Part shown: piece after piece, positions 1 through 10,599 of the stretch
Layout of the letters: each line of letters starts with the position of its first letter
Numbering within the stretch: the stretch's first letter is position 1
Assembly: GCA_017979445.1 (NCBI GenBank)
Contig: CM030707.1
Span: 25,513,756 to 25,577,755, forward strand
Direction of reading: 5' to 3'
From: Akebia trifoliata
Lineage: Eukaryota > Streptophyta > Magnoliopsida > Ranunculales > Lardizabalaceae
DNA length: 64,000 bases
Position numbers and translations under genes: made by a program
Notes under the pieces: model-generated
The model's database searches: none
Told to the model about the DNA's origin: nothing
What the model saw: the letters and a program-made list of their open reading frames with translations, nothing else

Positions 1-125
1 CTTTTAATGGGGTTAGAAGTTAGATTGGACTGATTATAGAGATCATCCTCCCAAAAAATCATCCTAATCTGAAACTTTTAAGTCATATAGGACAAATTTT
101 GTCAACCAACGTTGTCCTCATAAAG
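1..125. repeat. Foldback-MITE-related fragment at window edge
   Basis: This stretch resembles the right half of the foldback element found at 33870-34204. Shared phrases are GGTTAGAAGTT, TAGAGATCATCCTC and AAACTTTTAA followed by CATATAGGACAAA. Only one arm is visible, so the other half lies outside the window or is lost. No coding content is seen. Confidence 0.45.
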
Positions 126-393
126 ATAATAAGATTAAAATTAAAAATGAGGGTTAGAGAGAGAAACTCTGGTTTCTAGTGAGGGAAAGTTGTGTGAATG
201 GTGCTTGGGGTGGCTCAACACTTGCAATCGAGAATCCAGAACTGCATAGCCCTTGGGGGATTGGCCCCCCTAATTGTGTATGGATTGATTATTGGATTAA
301 GGAGACGGGGATCATCCATTTACTTAACCAACTTTGTTTTTTTTTATTATTGTGTGTATTCTCTAATCTCTTTTTGTCTTTGTGGTCGTCCAC

Positions 394-1370
394 CATGGCT
401 ACATCTTCTTCAGGTTTCTCTTGGAAGGACTTTTTTAAGAGCTCTAATGGGTGTTCGAATGAATTTTAGGTTTATCTAAAATTCAGAAATAATTCATCTA
501 TGTTGATTGAGAACGTCTTTATTTCCATTATTTGAAAGTTGCTATGGAGCACTTATAGAAAATTAAAGGACATATGGAGATGATGTCCCTAGAGGATGGT
601 TTTTTTCTTTTTCAGTTCAATAATGAACAAGATTGTAGTATGGTATTGAACTCAACAATTTGATGTGCCAAAGGTGGACCATTAATTCTGAGAAAATGGT
701 CGACAGATACCAAATCGATGAGGGAGATACTAAATACCATCCTTATTTGGATCCGATTATCTCACCTTCCTCTTTAGTACTGGGCAACCAAATCTTTGGG
801 AAAAATTTGAAGTGTAATTGGTGAACCATTTTATATTGATGGTTCGACAGCGAATAGATCTAAATTGGGCTTTGCTAGATTATGTATTAAAATTGATTTT
901 GATTGTCAATTTCCTTTTACAGTTGACCTTGTAAGGGAGAATGGGAATATCTTCAAGCAAAAAATTGTTTATGAATGGAGACGAAAACTTTTTCAAAGTT
1001 GTAAAACTTTCGATCACTCAAATAAACAATGTCCAAAGTCAAGTTTTTGATTTGAAGGGTAAAGCGAAAGAGAACATGTGAAAGTAGATACAAATCCGTA
1101 GAGATAAGGATAGTGTTCATATCCCTGTGGAGAATAGTGGTGAGAAAGCATTAACTATTGATAAGGTGGGTAGTCGTGATGCAATAGGAATTGTTGTAGC
1201 ACTTGAAGATGGATTTGCTGATAAGGTGGATAAGGATGCAAGAGGAGTCATGGAAGAGTAGGTTGTACACACATCTATGGCTATTGATAAACAATGTCCA
1301 AATATGCCTATGGGTAATGATGATTGTAGAGTGTTAAATCAGTATGGTATCTGGAACCCTACACGTGTCC
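394..1370 (+). pseudogene. LINE ORF1-like pseudogene (DUF4283 and zinc-knuckle type)
   Basis: A degenerate ORF1 of a plant L1-type LINE, or a protein derived from one. It may start at the ATG at 394 (MATSSSGFSWKDFF). Frameshifted translation at 540-660 gives a DUF4283-like core: a YRKLKGHMEMM segment followed by DGFFLFQFNNEQDCSMVLN. Around 670-1050 come a GGPLILRKW-like segment, a VIGEPFYIDGST-like segment, and LGFARLCIKIDFDCQFP, the usual order in these ORF1 proteins. The zinc-knuckle end is at about 985-1050 (YEWRRKLFQSCKTFDH...C), with the first cysteine apparently lost. Downstream, 1060-1370 is probably the variable tail. Several frame changes make it non-functional. No endonuclease or RT part follows. 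The family call rests on remembered domain patterns, not on a search. Confidence 0.6.
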
Positions 1371-1379
1371 AGATATTAG

Positions 1380-1897
1380 ACTAGTAGGAGATCAAAACTA
1401 ATTGATTTTCTCCTAAGTGGTACTTAGGACACCCAACTCATCTGAAGGGTAGAGCTCGAATGCCAACTCTGTCTAATATATAAACTAAGTAGGGCAGGCT
1501 TCTAAGTTGTCTTTAAATCAACTCAGATCCCTTGATTTCAAGGAAGATCCCATAAATCAAGGGAGTGGATAACGGAGTCTAAGAGAATCTTTCCCTTCTT
1601 AGTATCCTCTCTTAAAGGTAAGGAATCCCTATTGGAGATCCTTGAAGATCAAGAATCTCGAGGAGATTCCTTATTTGAAGAGATTTCTCAAAAAGAACTA
1701 TCTATAGAGGAGGAAACTCAGAAGGGAGGGGTTCGAGAGGTTAGAGAGTCCATGATTGAAAACTTGAGAGTTGACTTTATCATCAAAGAGTTTTTGGTAG
1801 GTACCACACCAGTTTCACAACTGATCGGAGGAAGCAAGGAACATGAGACGATCAGGAGAAGCTGAGTTATAAGAAATGATACGAAATAACCTCTACA
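1380..1897 (+). mobile_element. 3' part of an LTR, element J
   Basis: A TATA-like AATATATAAAC lies at about 1475, and the stretch ends in CTCTACA at 1897. Immediately after is a primer-binding-like site and a gag start, so this is read as the U3-R-U5 end of a plus-strand 5' LTR. The left LTR border is not resolved; it lies to the left and may abut the LINE pseudogene. The open frame at 1632-1865 is within the LTR and has no recognised domain. Confidence 0.4.
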
Positions 1898-1900
1898 TCT

Positions 1901-1919
1901 TTGGTGCCATCTATGGGAA
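1901..1919 (+). other. Primer-binding-like site of element J
   Basis: TTGGTGCCATCTATGGGAA lies four bases after the CTCTACA LTR end. It resembles the TTGGCGCC...TGGGAA sites seen in many plant Tat-type elements. The priming tRNA was not determined. Confidence 0.4.
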
Positions 1920-1985
1920 AACTACTACTTTGTTTTTTAATAATATTTTTCTTCTCTATTTCCTTGTGAGACTGAGATTATTAAG

Positions 1986-2295
1986 ATGGTGAGACTAACG
2001 TGATCTGGTACTCAACCACCTCCTGCCATTCCTACACTAAATGTTGAGGACCTATTGGCCGCTCAGATGGAGGAGATGGGAAATGGCATGAGGAGATGTA
2101 GTAGAAGATGGATCTTTGACCAAAGAAAACCTGGTGTTGAATCAATGGTTAAAGGCTCAACAAAGGACTTCTCGTGGGTAAAGCCAGCATCAAATTACAG
2201 AGGGTGACGTTAATGTTTCATTGGGTAATAACGGTTCGATACCTACCCATGGACAAGACAAGTTGGATAGAGATGTAGAACCAGTTGTGCGTACG
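1986..2295 (+). pseudogene. gag N-terminus, element J (truncated)
   Basis: From the ATG at 1986 the translation reads MVRLT, a stop, then SGTQPPPAIPTLNVEDLLAA followed by QMEEMG, with frameshifts into a glutamine-rich tail. A proline stretch followed by a short coiled-coil-like region is typical of gag N-termini in Tat-type elements. The frame is cut at 2295 by the start of another LTR-like sequence (2296). No protease or pol of this element is recognised. Called from position (LTR end, PBS, gag start) more than from domain content. Confidence 0.35.
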
Positions 2296-3130
2296 TGTAG
2301 ACATCCCATTTTTGCATCTGCTTGATTCGACAATTCGTCGCCCAGTTGTTGTGGTTCCTAATGATTAGTAGAGAATGTTAAGAGATCAAAAGGCTTGATT
2401 GAAGCCTCTATGAACCCTTCTCAGATTCCTCTTATTCATTTTCTATTTTCTTCCTTCTTTCAGCATGCTTGACCTAGAAATTATGCATGATTAGGACCTC
2501 CACTATATTTTACATTCGATTTAAAAAGTACACATGCTTAGGCTTATGACACATTTTGATAACTTTAGAAACCCCGCAACACTAGGAAAATGAGACCTTG
2601 AATTTAAAAAAACAATCATTTTTGGACCAAACTAACTTTTTCGTCCACATCTTGAAAATTTGACGAAAGTGAACGAAATAATCTCAATGTTTGATGCACA
2701 TGTAGAAACCACGCTCCGCTAGATACATGTGATTTTAGGACTTAGAAATCATCATTCTGAAACCAAAAAAAATCTTCTACCAACAATTGAAAATTTTAAC
2801 AAAATAACGAAAATACTCTCAAGACCTAACATGTACATCTAGAGATTACATTACACCTAGGAGAACTTTTGAAGAAAATGAAATCATAACCCGAGACAAT
2901 CCATAAAAATTCTCAGAACTTTCACCAAAACATTCGAATCCAAAGCTATAAAGGGAAAAGTAGTCATTTTAATCCTTTTTAAAGGGAAAGAATGAAAACA
3001 CCAAAATATGTTAAATTGGCATCTCCTAAAATGGGAAAAAGAAAAGAGAATTAAAAAATTCTATAAGTAGGGTGGTCTAGTACGTTAGAGGGAGGGGAAT
3101 AATCCAATCTTCGATCAATTTTTTGGTGAG
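2296..3130 (+). mobile_element. LTR fragment I (TGTAGAC family)
   Basis: It begins TGTAGACATCCCATTTTTGC, matching the start of the LTRs of A, B, E and F. It carries two copies of the shared GTAGAAACCACGCT-like motif (about 2566 and 2700) and a TATA-like TTCTATAAGTAGGG at about 3060. Its 5' border is sharp. The 3' border is not resolved: GTACG flanks the left end (2291-2295) and recurs at 3080-3084, but ending the LTR there would put the end only 20 bases after the TATA box, so this may be chance. Probably a solo or truncated LTR. Confidence 0.45.
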
Positions 3131-3506
3131 CCAATTCTAGTGTTCTTTCTCCCCACGTCTCTCTATCTCTTTCTTTTGAAATTCTCCCTTTATTGCTTGG
3201 ATGTGTGGCTCCCTACCGTCATCTTCAAGCTTTTAGATCATGCACCAATCCTATACTACTTCCTTACAAATATTAAACCACATGACTTTCTTATACAGTT
3301 CACTTTTCAGTATCGTGGTGATCATTCCATCGTTTTCACATATGTTAATGGTTGCTCGAGCATTGGGGTAGCTATTGTACTCTTTGAAGGATACATAACA
3401 ACTACCATTAGTCGAAGAGTAAATGCAATCACCCATCAAATAGTTATCAAAGTCTTGACTCTTGAGAGTTAAGATATTAATACCCAGCTGAATCAAAGGT
3501 AATATT
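3131..3506. other. Unassigned stretch left of element D
   Basis: It may be the downstream part of LTR I, or older flanking sequence. The plus frame at 3300-3475 contains FTYVNGCSSIGVAIVLFEG, weakly reminiscent of the first strand of a retroelement RNase H, but without supporting motifs. No gene is called. Confidence 0.2.
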
Positions 3507-4274
3507 TGTAGAGGTATTTTTCATGAATACCTTGAGATTCTCCACCTGTTGATCGGTAGATCCTTGAGCCCTCGAGGTATTTTGCCTGTCTCTTGTTCCA
3601 CAGAGACTCCGATGCTTAAGTTACAAAACAACCTACATTGTAAGACCACTTTTAGATAGAAAATCTTGCATCTTTGCTTCGTAATGTTGGGCCCTTATTT
3701 ATAGATTTTTGAAAGACTCCTTGTTTATCTTGATCTCCTAATCTTATCTTTCCTTGAATTCCTCCTAATTATTCTTCATTCGAAACATAATTGCTCGATT
3801 TAGTATAAGATCCCATATTTTTAGGAATCTCAAATTTAGATGTTTATTCCAATCTTATGGCTTATTTCTTCTTCTCTTGTACTCTCATCGATGGCTCGGA
3901 TGATCATTCTGCCACGTTTCCCTACTTTGAGACTAGTAAATTTTCCCTCTGAGACTTATTATTTGACCTTAAGGCTCGGTGTGCAAACCACGTGACATCA
4001 TAAGGATAAAACAGTCATACTTGATGCATAGTAATTACCTCATTAATGCTTAGCCCACACGTCATTTTTCTATCAGTCATATTTACTCCATCGTTTGAGT
4101 GATTAAGGCGTGACACTCTAGCTCGTGCGTCATGATGTCGACTGCACATCACTTATGTACATGTGTCGCATTCCCATTGGCCCAGTATGGAGTTGTTGTT
4201 ACATTGTCGGATCGACTTTTGTGCTCCATCATGCGCATTCTTTTTGTCTTGATGGTATCATTTTTCAACGTTCA
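3507..4274 (-). mobile_element. 3' LTR of Tat-type element D
   Basis: On the minus strand there is a promoter-like TCTATAAATAAGGGCCC (plus 3695-3712), then TAACTTAAGCATCGGAGT (about 3608-3625), a phrase often seen in R-U5 of Tat-type LTRs, and an end in ACCTCTACA at 3507. The right border at 4274 is inferred: there the minus strand reads CCAAGAGGGA (a polypurine-tract-like run) directly before TGAACG. The LTR would be about 770 bp. The 5' LTR of D is not found in the window, so no LTR comparison or TSD is possible. Confidence 0.5.
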
Positions 4275-4343
4275 TCCCTCTTGGATTATTGAATCTCGAT
4301 GTCTTCCTATTCGTTAATTTCTTTTGCGGATCTCGAGATTTTT

Positions 4344-4356
4344 CTCTTATTTAAGG
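4344..4356 (+). promoter_or_regulatory. Possible TATA box for the antisense ORF of D
   Basis: TCTTATTTAAGG lies on the plus strand about 250 bases before the accessory ORF, followed by a CT-rich stretch (4365-4540) like a plant 5' UTR. GT at 4481 and AG at 4545 could bound a leader intron. Inference only. Confidence 0.25.
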
Positions 4357-4599
4357 AGTGCCATGCCACTCTATTACTACTCTTTCTATTGTCTTCATCC
4401 CTTTCTAGCTCTCACATTCTTGCATTCTTTTCTTGCTTAGTGCCCTCCTACTCGGATCCTATCCTCTTTATTTTCTTTAAGGTACTTTCTTCCCCATTTC
4501 TTGATCTTCTTTGCTTTCTTTTTCTTTGAACATCGTATTACCAAGGCGTAGGAAAGTTGCGAGTATTCGTAATTTCCAATGCATTAAAATAGGTGTTAT

Positions 4600-4930
4600 T
4601 ATGCCCTGCTCATGATTGGTTGGTGTATTAGCAGCTAGCGCTTTGGATCTTGTTCCTCGGACTCCATATCTCTTTTGACTATATATATAGACTTTGGCAT
4701 ATCTCTGTTGGACCCGGCCTTATGAGGCAGGTTGGGCATTGGATTAGCAGGTATATAATTGTCGAGATGCCCTAAAACATTATAGTTTATGTTAGGGATC
4801 AATTTAGTATCCCTGACTCTGTAGCCATTTCTTATATTGAACCTCCTAGACCCCTAATACTATAGGATGAAGGCAATACAGTCATTTACTGGGATTAGCT
4901 CCACACTAGCCTCTAAATCCCTCTTAGCCC
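4600..4930 (+). pseudogene. Antisense accessory ORF of D, first part (Transposase_28-like)
   Basis: First part of a plus-strand ORF lying between the LTR and pol of the minus-strand element D. Short readable pieces are IPDSVAISYIEPPRP, DEGNTVIYWD and LHTSLQIPLSP. Their order and wording fit the 'putative gypsy-type transposon' domain (Transposase_28), as remembered from plant Tat-type elements, which are reported to carry antisense extra ORFs exactly here. It has in-frame stops. At 4930 it is cut by element A, and the rest resumes at 22433 in the matching frame. Function unknown; the host element does not need it for the known reverse-transcription steps. Confidence 0.5.
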
Positions 4931-6574
4931 TGAAAGTGCCCTCGATCTGTGGGGTATGTGAACCTGCTTTTGAGTTTTGAGATTTGAGATTTGAGATTCG
5001 TCACCTAGTTATTACGATCTAGGAACCGAACATTGACTCTAAAAGGTAAATAATATTAATCTACGAAAGAAAATACGGGTCCGAGGATCACATTACGGGT
5101 TGGAATTTGTTAGGCACCAACCTCGCCCGGCAAATGCCGATCTCTACTAATTCCCAAATAAAACTACATTGCTAAAAAGACCTAAATAATAAAAAAAATA
5201 AAACTATTTACCTTTACGAACGCAACGATTTTGGTTTCCTCAGATCTGGCGGAGAGATCCCTTGATTAATATTCCTTGCTTTGTTCTGTCACCGGATTCC
5301 CTTCAGATCTCCGAGACGAAGTACCTCCTTCTTAGATCTGAATTTTTCTAATTTATTATTTATTTCTAGGTATTTTTGAAGGGTTTCTAGGTATTTTTTG
5401 AGCTAAAGTTGGGGTATGGATGTTAGGTAAGGAGTTAAGACTTTAAAATTAGGATTTTGGGAAGGTTGGGGAGGCTTCTTGACCTACTTTTTCTAGGATT
5501 TTCTCTTGGATACAAAAATAGGTTGTAGAGACCATTATTTATAGATTTTTTTAGGTACTTTTTAGATAGAGTTAATTTTTAATTAGAATTATTTTAGATA
5601 GAGTTAGTATTTAATTAGAATTACATTAGATAGTGTTGGAGTTTAATTAGAATTATATTAGATAGAGTTAATGTTTAATTAGATTTACATTAGATAGTTT
5701 TAGAGTTTAATTAGAATTCTTTTAAATAGTTTTAGAGTTTAATTAGAATTCTATTATGGTTAGGGTTTGACTTTAGTCTTATTAGATTGATTAAGATTTT
5801 GACTTAAGTCTTACTTGATTTTAGAATTTTGACTTAAGTTTTACTTGATTGACTTGATTTTAGGGTTTTGACTTAAGTCTCACTTTATTGACTTGATTTT
5901 AGGATTTTGACTTAAGTCTTACTTGATTGAGTTTAATTTTAATTAGGATTTCACTTTACATTAATTAATATTTTAATTATTAATTTTAAAATTTTGAATT
6001 ATTAAAATTGTAAAATTATTATTTTGTCCTCGGAGAGGGCTTTTTACGTTTCAAGTCATTTTTCAATGTTGCAGGATGTTTTGGAATTAATTTTTCGTAA
6101 GGAATTCAATGAGAATATTGGTTTGTGTTATTTATAAAAAATTTTGTGTGAAATGGTCGTGAACTTTATGAGGGGTATTTTCGTAATTTTGTCAAATTTT
6201 GTGAAAATAGGCGAAATGGTTTATTTGGTTTTGATTTGTTGTTTTATGTGTTTGAAAGGATTTTCCTAAGCGTACTGTAGGCTCTAGGGATGTTTTGATG
6301 TTAGGGGTATTTTGATAATTTGGTCATTTTTTAGTGATTTTTATCGTAAATTTTATTTTTGTTTACAAGATGATGATTTCTATATTTTTGGAGTCATATT
6401 TTCCTACCGTAACGTGGTTTCTACAGTTTTGTTAGTTTGAGACACCTCATCTGAATTTCTAAAATATATCTAGCAATAAAATATAGCATTGGAATAATCA
6501 TCCATCATTGAGAACCGTTGCAATCGGGTTGATGAGTTGATTAATCAGGCGAGTGCAAAAATGAGATGTCTACA
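4931..6574 (-). mobile_element. 3' LTR of element A
   Basis: Minus strand starts TGTAGACATCTCATTTTTGC at 6574 and ends GGGCACTTTCA at 4931. It matches 20753-22427 along its length, including repeats of TTAATTAGAATTACATTAGA (5570-5760) and of GACTTAAGTCTTACTTGATT (5770-5940). A TATA-like TCTATAAATAAT is on the minus strand near 5540. The start is followed by two copies of the shared TACGCT..AGGAAAA motif. Confidence 0.85.
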
Positions 6575-6592
6575 GATGCCCCTCTTTGGCAG
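6575..6592 (-). other. Polypurine tract of element A
   Basis: The minus strand reads CTGCCAAAGAGGGGCATC directly before the LTR start TGTAGAC. B and C have CCAAAGAAGGGCATC in the same place, which supports the call. Confidence 0.75.
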
Positions 6593-6889
6593 AGGGTTGA
6601 AGTAAATGAGATAGAAAATCTATTTTGGTAAATAGTGCGATGTCTGAATGCCAAAGCTAGTGACAGTTCATTTTGTAGTCTAATTTAGCAATTCGTCTGG
6701 ACATTCGGATCCTTGAGGGCGAGCTCTCCCTGAACTAAGATTTGTCAGGTCTTTGAATTTTTAGAAAATTCGCCTTGACTAACGAAACAAATGTGCAAGT
6801 AATGCACTTAAAATCTAAGATAAATTTCAAAGAGTTTAAGTGAGAACTGAGTAAAATCTGAGCATAAAGTGAATATAAACTGAGCATAA

Positions 6890-7425
6890 TTTGAGCATAA
6901 ACTGAGAATAACTGAGCATAATTCCGAGAAAACCCTCGGCGACATCTAAGCATAATTATGAGAAATCCTTGGCGGTATCTGAGCATAATTTGGAGAAAAC
7001 CCTCGGTGACATCTGAGCATAATTCTAAGAAACCCTCGGCGGTATCTGACCATAATTCTGAGAAACCCTCGGCAGTATCTGAGCATAATTCAGAGAAAAC
7101 CCTCGGCGGCATCTGAGCATAATTTTGAGAAAATCCTCGACAGTATCTGAGCATAATTCAGAGAAAACCCTCAACGGCATCTGAGCATAATTTCGAGAAA
7201 CCCTCGATAGTATTTGAGCATAATTCCGAGAAATCCTCATCGGTATTTGAGCATAATTCTATGAAAACCCTCGACGACATCTGAGCATAACTCTGAGAAA
7301 ATCCTCGGCGGTATCTGAGCATAATTCCGAGAAACCCTTGGCATTATCTAAGCATAATTTCGAGAAAACTCTCGGTGGCATTTGAGCATAATTCTGAGAA
7401 AATCCTCGACGGCATCTGACTGAGT
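6890..7425. repeat. Tandem array 1 in the 3' region of A (33-34 bp units)
   Basis: About 15 imperfect copies of CTGAGCATAATTCTGAGAAA followed by CCCTCGGCGGTAT. Some units can pair CCGAG with CTCGG. The open frames at 6735-7154 and 7025-7240 are read-throughs of this array, not genes. A 3'-region array not found in B, C or D. Confidence 0.85.
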
Positions 7426-7435
7426 AAAAATGGGA

Positions 7436-7925
7436 AGGAAAGAATGAATCTGGAAAAGAGTGATTGAATCTGGGAATGAATAGCTTTGGAAAAAAATATT
7501 TAAAAATGAATCTGGAAAAGAATGATTGAATCTGGGAATGAATAGATCTGAGAAAGAATGTTTGAAAATGAATCTAGAAAAGAGTGATTGAATCTGAGAA
7601 TGAATAGCTCTGGGAAAGAATGATTGAAAATGAATTTAGAAAAGAATGTTTGAAAATGAATCTCGAAAAGAATGATTGAATCTGGGAGTGAATAGATCTG
7701 AGAAAGATTTTTTGAAAATGAATTTGGAAAATAGTGATTGAATTTGAGAATGAATAGCTCTGGGAAAGAATGATTGAAAATGAATCTGGAAAAGAATGAT
7801 TGAATATAGGAATGAATAGATTTGAGAAAGAATGTTTGAAAATGAATCTGAAAAAGAATGATTGAATCTGGGAGTGAATAGATCTAGGAAAGAATTATTG
7901 AATCTGGGAAAGAAAGAATGCCCTA
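7436..7925. repeat. Tandem array 2 in the 3' region of A (about 62 bp units)
   Basis: Roughly seven to eight copies of a unit made of AATCTGGAAAAGAATGATTG, AATCTGGGAATGAATAGATC and TGAGAAAGAATGTTTGAAAA. Units vary by small deletions. No coding content. Confidence 0.8.
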
Positions 7926-8539
7926 TCTCCTATTCTAGGTGTGAGAACAGAAACGCTTCTGTTTGAACCTCAAGGTTTTTCAAAATTTTATGAATTTTAA
8001 CTTCTTTTTAACCTCAAGGGTTTTCGAAAAAATACTATTAAGAGGGTAACCTTAAATTTGGGGTTTCCATTATCTTTTAGGATTAACATTAATCAAGATT
8101 GAAATAAAAAATGCGCCTAGTTTGACAGAAAACATTGTATTGAACACATCTTGTAAAAAAATAAAAAATGCCCTTAGTAATAAAAGGAAAACTACATATC
8201 AGAAAAGAAAGAAAATGCCCCTTGTATGAAGGTTTGAAATATTTGATTACCACAAGCGCAATAAAGATTCAACTTTTAATTTCGATTTTTTATATTGAAG
8301 ATTTTAAGTAGGCTCAAGAAAGTAAAATATTTTCTTTTGAGACTCATCATGGAATTCACCCTTCTCCCCCTTTGATTCACTTGGAAAAGTAAAATTTTTT
8401 TTCAAATCAATCGTAGATAAGATACTTGTGGCTTCTGAGTCTTTGCCTGGTTTAAGGTAAGTGCTGAATTTGATTATTCAGACTTCTAATGTTTTGGCTC
8501 GAACCTCCTTAGATTTTCTTCTATTTTTTTTGTTGCTCT
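7926..8539. other. 3' non-coding region of A, no gene seen
   Basis: AT-rich sequence with counterparts in B (about 40020-40550). Short phrases such as AATGCCCCT recur (8169, 8214, 8950), as in C (53265-53390). No open frame or RNA gene recognised. Confidence 0.5.
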
Positions 8540-8547
8540 AACTTTTG

Positions 8548-8806
8548 CTTAGATCGCCTTTTTCAGGTTTTTGATCTAGCAAGCTTTCTTTTTTTTTCTT
8601 ACTCTAATTGATGCCAAAGTCGTCCTTTCAGATTTTCAACCTTGGAGCTTGCCTTAATTTTTGCCTAAGTCGCCATTTTCGGGTTTTCAACTTAGTAGGC
8701 TTTTTTCTTTACTCTAATTATTGGCAAGACCGTTCTTTCGGATTTTCAACTTTGCGAGCTTGCCTTAATTTTTACTTAAGTCGCCCTTCAGATTTTCAAC
8801 TTAACA
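8548..8806 (-). repeat. Hairpin array in the 3' region of A
   Basis: Five units about 40-60 bp apart. Each has a short stem around a loop like CTGAAAAGG. Visible stem pairs (plus coordinates) are TAGATC 8550-8555 with GATCTA 8573-8578, AAAGTCG 8616-8622 with CAACCTT 8637-8643, CTAAGTCG 8665-8672 with CAACTTAG 8688-8695, and TTAAGTCG 8776-8783 with CAACTTAA 8797-8804. G-T pairs are needed in some. The same array occurs in B and C with different stem bases. Function unknown. Confidence 0.6.
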
Positions 8807-9054
8807 GGTCCCATTTTTTTTTTGATTTCTGGAATTGCTGTCTGATCATGCTTTGCTATCTTCCTTGACTTTTGGACATTACTTAGGAAGACTTTTATAG
8901 GTAGGCTTAGGATTGGGTATAAAAAGAAAGGAATTCTAAGGCTCAAAAACCCGAATGCCCCTTGTGTGACATATCTTTATTTTTCTTTAAACTTTCTTCC
9001 CTATTTAATAACATATTTATTTTTTCGTGTAGGGAAATATATATTTTTTTTATT

Positions 9055-9140
9055 TTGACGTGGTCGGGCCTGAAGTAACATCTCAGGTTGCCTACGTACC
9101 CTAGATTTTAGGGATCAAACCAAAACGTAGTTTGGATTTT
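9055..9140 (-). other. Conserved box after pol, element A
   Basis: GGCCTGAAGTAACATCTCAG and GTTGCCTACGTACCC, followed by AAACGTAGTTTGGATTTT, recur nearly unchanged in B (39340-39420, reverse) and C (53478-53560), although the surrounding sequence differs. It lies about 150 bases beyond the pol stop. It may be a read-through coding tail or an RNA signal; the sequence does not decide. Confidence 0.55.
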
Positions 9141-9279
9141 TCCCCTCCCCTAGGTTTGGTGATCGGGCTAAGAAAGAAAAAAGTATTATATATATATATA
9201 TTTTAAAAGTTGCAAAGGGCTGAGAAAGAAGATATTGAACTGGGTAGCAAGAGAATTGATTCGACCAAAGATGACCTCC

Positions 9280-10410
9280 TTAAATGTAGTACCGTTTGAT
9301 TTGGTCAAGGTTGGTTGGTTCTGGTAATTCGATTCCATCATGATCTTGAAGTTTGACAGCTTTTCCTAGTAATATTTCTTTGATGATGAACGGACCTCCT
9401 CAATTTAGCTTGAACTTCCCTCTAGGGTCAAAGATTGGTGCCCGATTCTTTTTAAGTACCAAATCTCCAACTTGTAAGTGATGGGCCTTGATCTTTTTGT
9501 CAAACGCACGGACGGCTCTTCTTTGATATGCCTGCACATGGTACAAAGCTCTTAGTCATTTTTCTTCGATCAAATTTAATTATTCATATCGTTGATGAAC
9601 CCAATCCACTTTTGACAACTGACTTTCTAACAAAATCCTAAGAGATGGGATTTCTATTTCGACTAGCAAGACTGTTTTCCTGCCATATACTAAGAAGTAG
9701 GGAGTAACTCCAGTAGAGGATCGAATTGAAGTTCGATATACCCATAGTGAAAATGGCAAATTTTTTGATCAATCCCGATGTGATTGACACATTTCTTGAT
9801 GATTGTCTTCAGATTCTTATTGGCTGCTTCAACTGCTTTATTGGTCTGAGGACGGTAAGGAGATAATTTATGGTGCGAGGTTTTGAACTTCGAACACATT
9901 GTAATAACTTCGGCTTTAAAGTGTGATCCATTATCAGAGATCAGTTCCGAAGGTTCCCCACATCGATTAATGAGGTTTGTTTAAATAAACTTTGCAACTC
10001 GAGATGCTGTGAGGACATCATAAGAGGCAACTTCGACCCACTTAGTAAAATAATCGATAGCAACTAGAATGTATTCATGCTCGTTTGATGCCTTAGGCAA
10101 TATTTTACCAATAATATTAATTCTCCAAACTGAGAATGGCCATGGTGAAGTCAGATCAACTAATTGAAAAGGTAGCATATATATGAGGTTTGCATGTATT
10201 AGGCATTTGTGCAGGTCTTGACCATGTGATGACAATCTGTTTCCATAGTGGGCCAGTAATACCTTTATCTCATAATTTTCCTGACTAACATTTTCCCACT
10301 CATGTGAGAACCACAGTCACTTGAATGTAGTTCAACCATTATCTGTTCAGCCTGATCTTCATCGACGCATGACAAATGAATCCCATCATAAGACCTTTTA
10401 TATAAACTTC
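9280..10410 (-). pseudogene. Integrase of element A (degenerate)
   Basis: Would insert the element's cDNA into the host chromosome. The zinc-binding N-terminus is visible at 10265-10340 (HSSDCGSHMSGKMLVRKIMR), continuing with YYWPTMETDC after a stop. The core spans 9981-10235 (SPWPFSVWRINIIGK, VAIDYFTKWVE). At 9690-9980 SDNGSHFKAEV and TNKAVEAANKN hold the second Asp and the Glu, about 35 residues apart. The first catalytic Asp of the usual GID motif reads Asn (RINIIG). The C-terminal part, read in shifted frames at 9290-9500, has a VGDLVLKK-like and a FDPRGKFK-like segment, and pol ends at the TAA at 9282-9280 after RYYI. At least three stops and frame changes make it inactive. Confidence 0.8.
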
Positions 10411-10599
10411 CTACGCACAGGATGAATTGAGATGCTAATCTTAGTAGGGTTTGTCGTTCCTTCCTTGATGCTTCTTCCGGGAATTCTTGTTTTTTCAACA
10501 CTCTTTTGACATCTGTATACCATGGCTTTCCATCAGGTAGTCGAATAGCAATGTAGATTTGATGGTAATATGCAGGTTTGTCTTTGACTTCGACGGTGA

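Noticed and set aside
3080..3084. GTACG as the right target duplication of LTR I
   Set aside because: It matches the left flank (2291-2295) but would end the LTR about 20 bases after its TATA box without a CA end. Likely chance.
3140..3472. 110-residue frame as a host gene or RNase H
   Set aside because: Only one weak RNase H-like phrase, no downstream motifs, and located in a region of broken LTRs.
6890..7425. CRISPR-like regular repeats
   Set aside because: Units are contiguous and lack unique spacers. They are imperfect tandem repeats inside a plant retrotransposon.
9188..9204. (TA)n microsatellite as a functional site
   Set aside because: A short simple repeat in non-coding 3' sequence of A, not unusual in this AT-rich setting.
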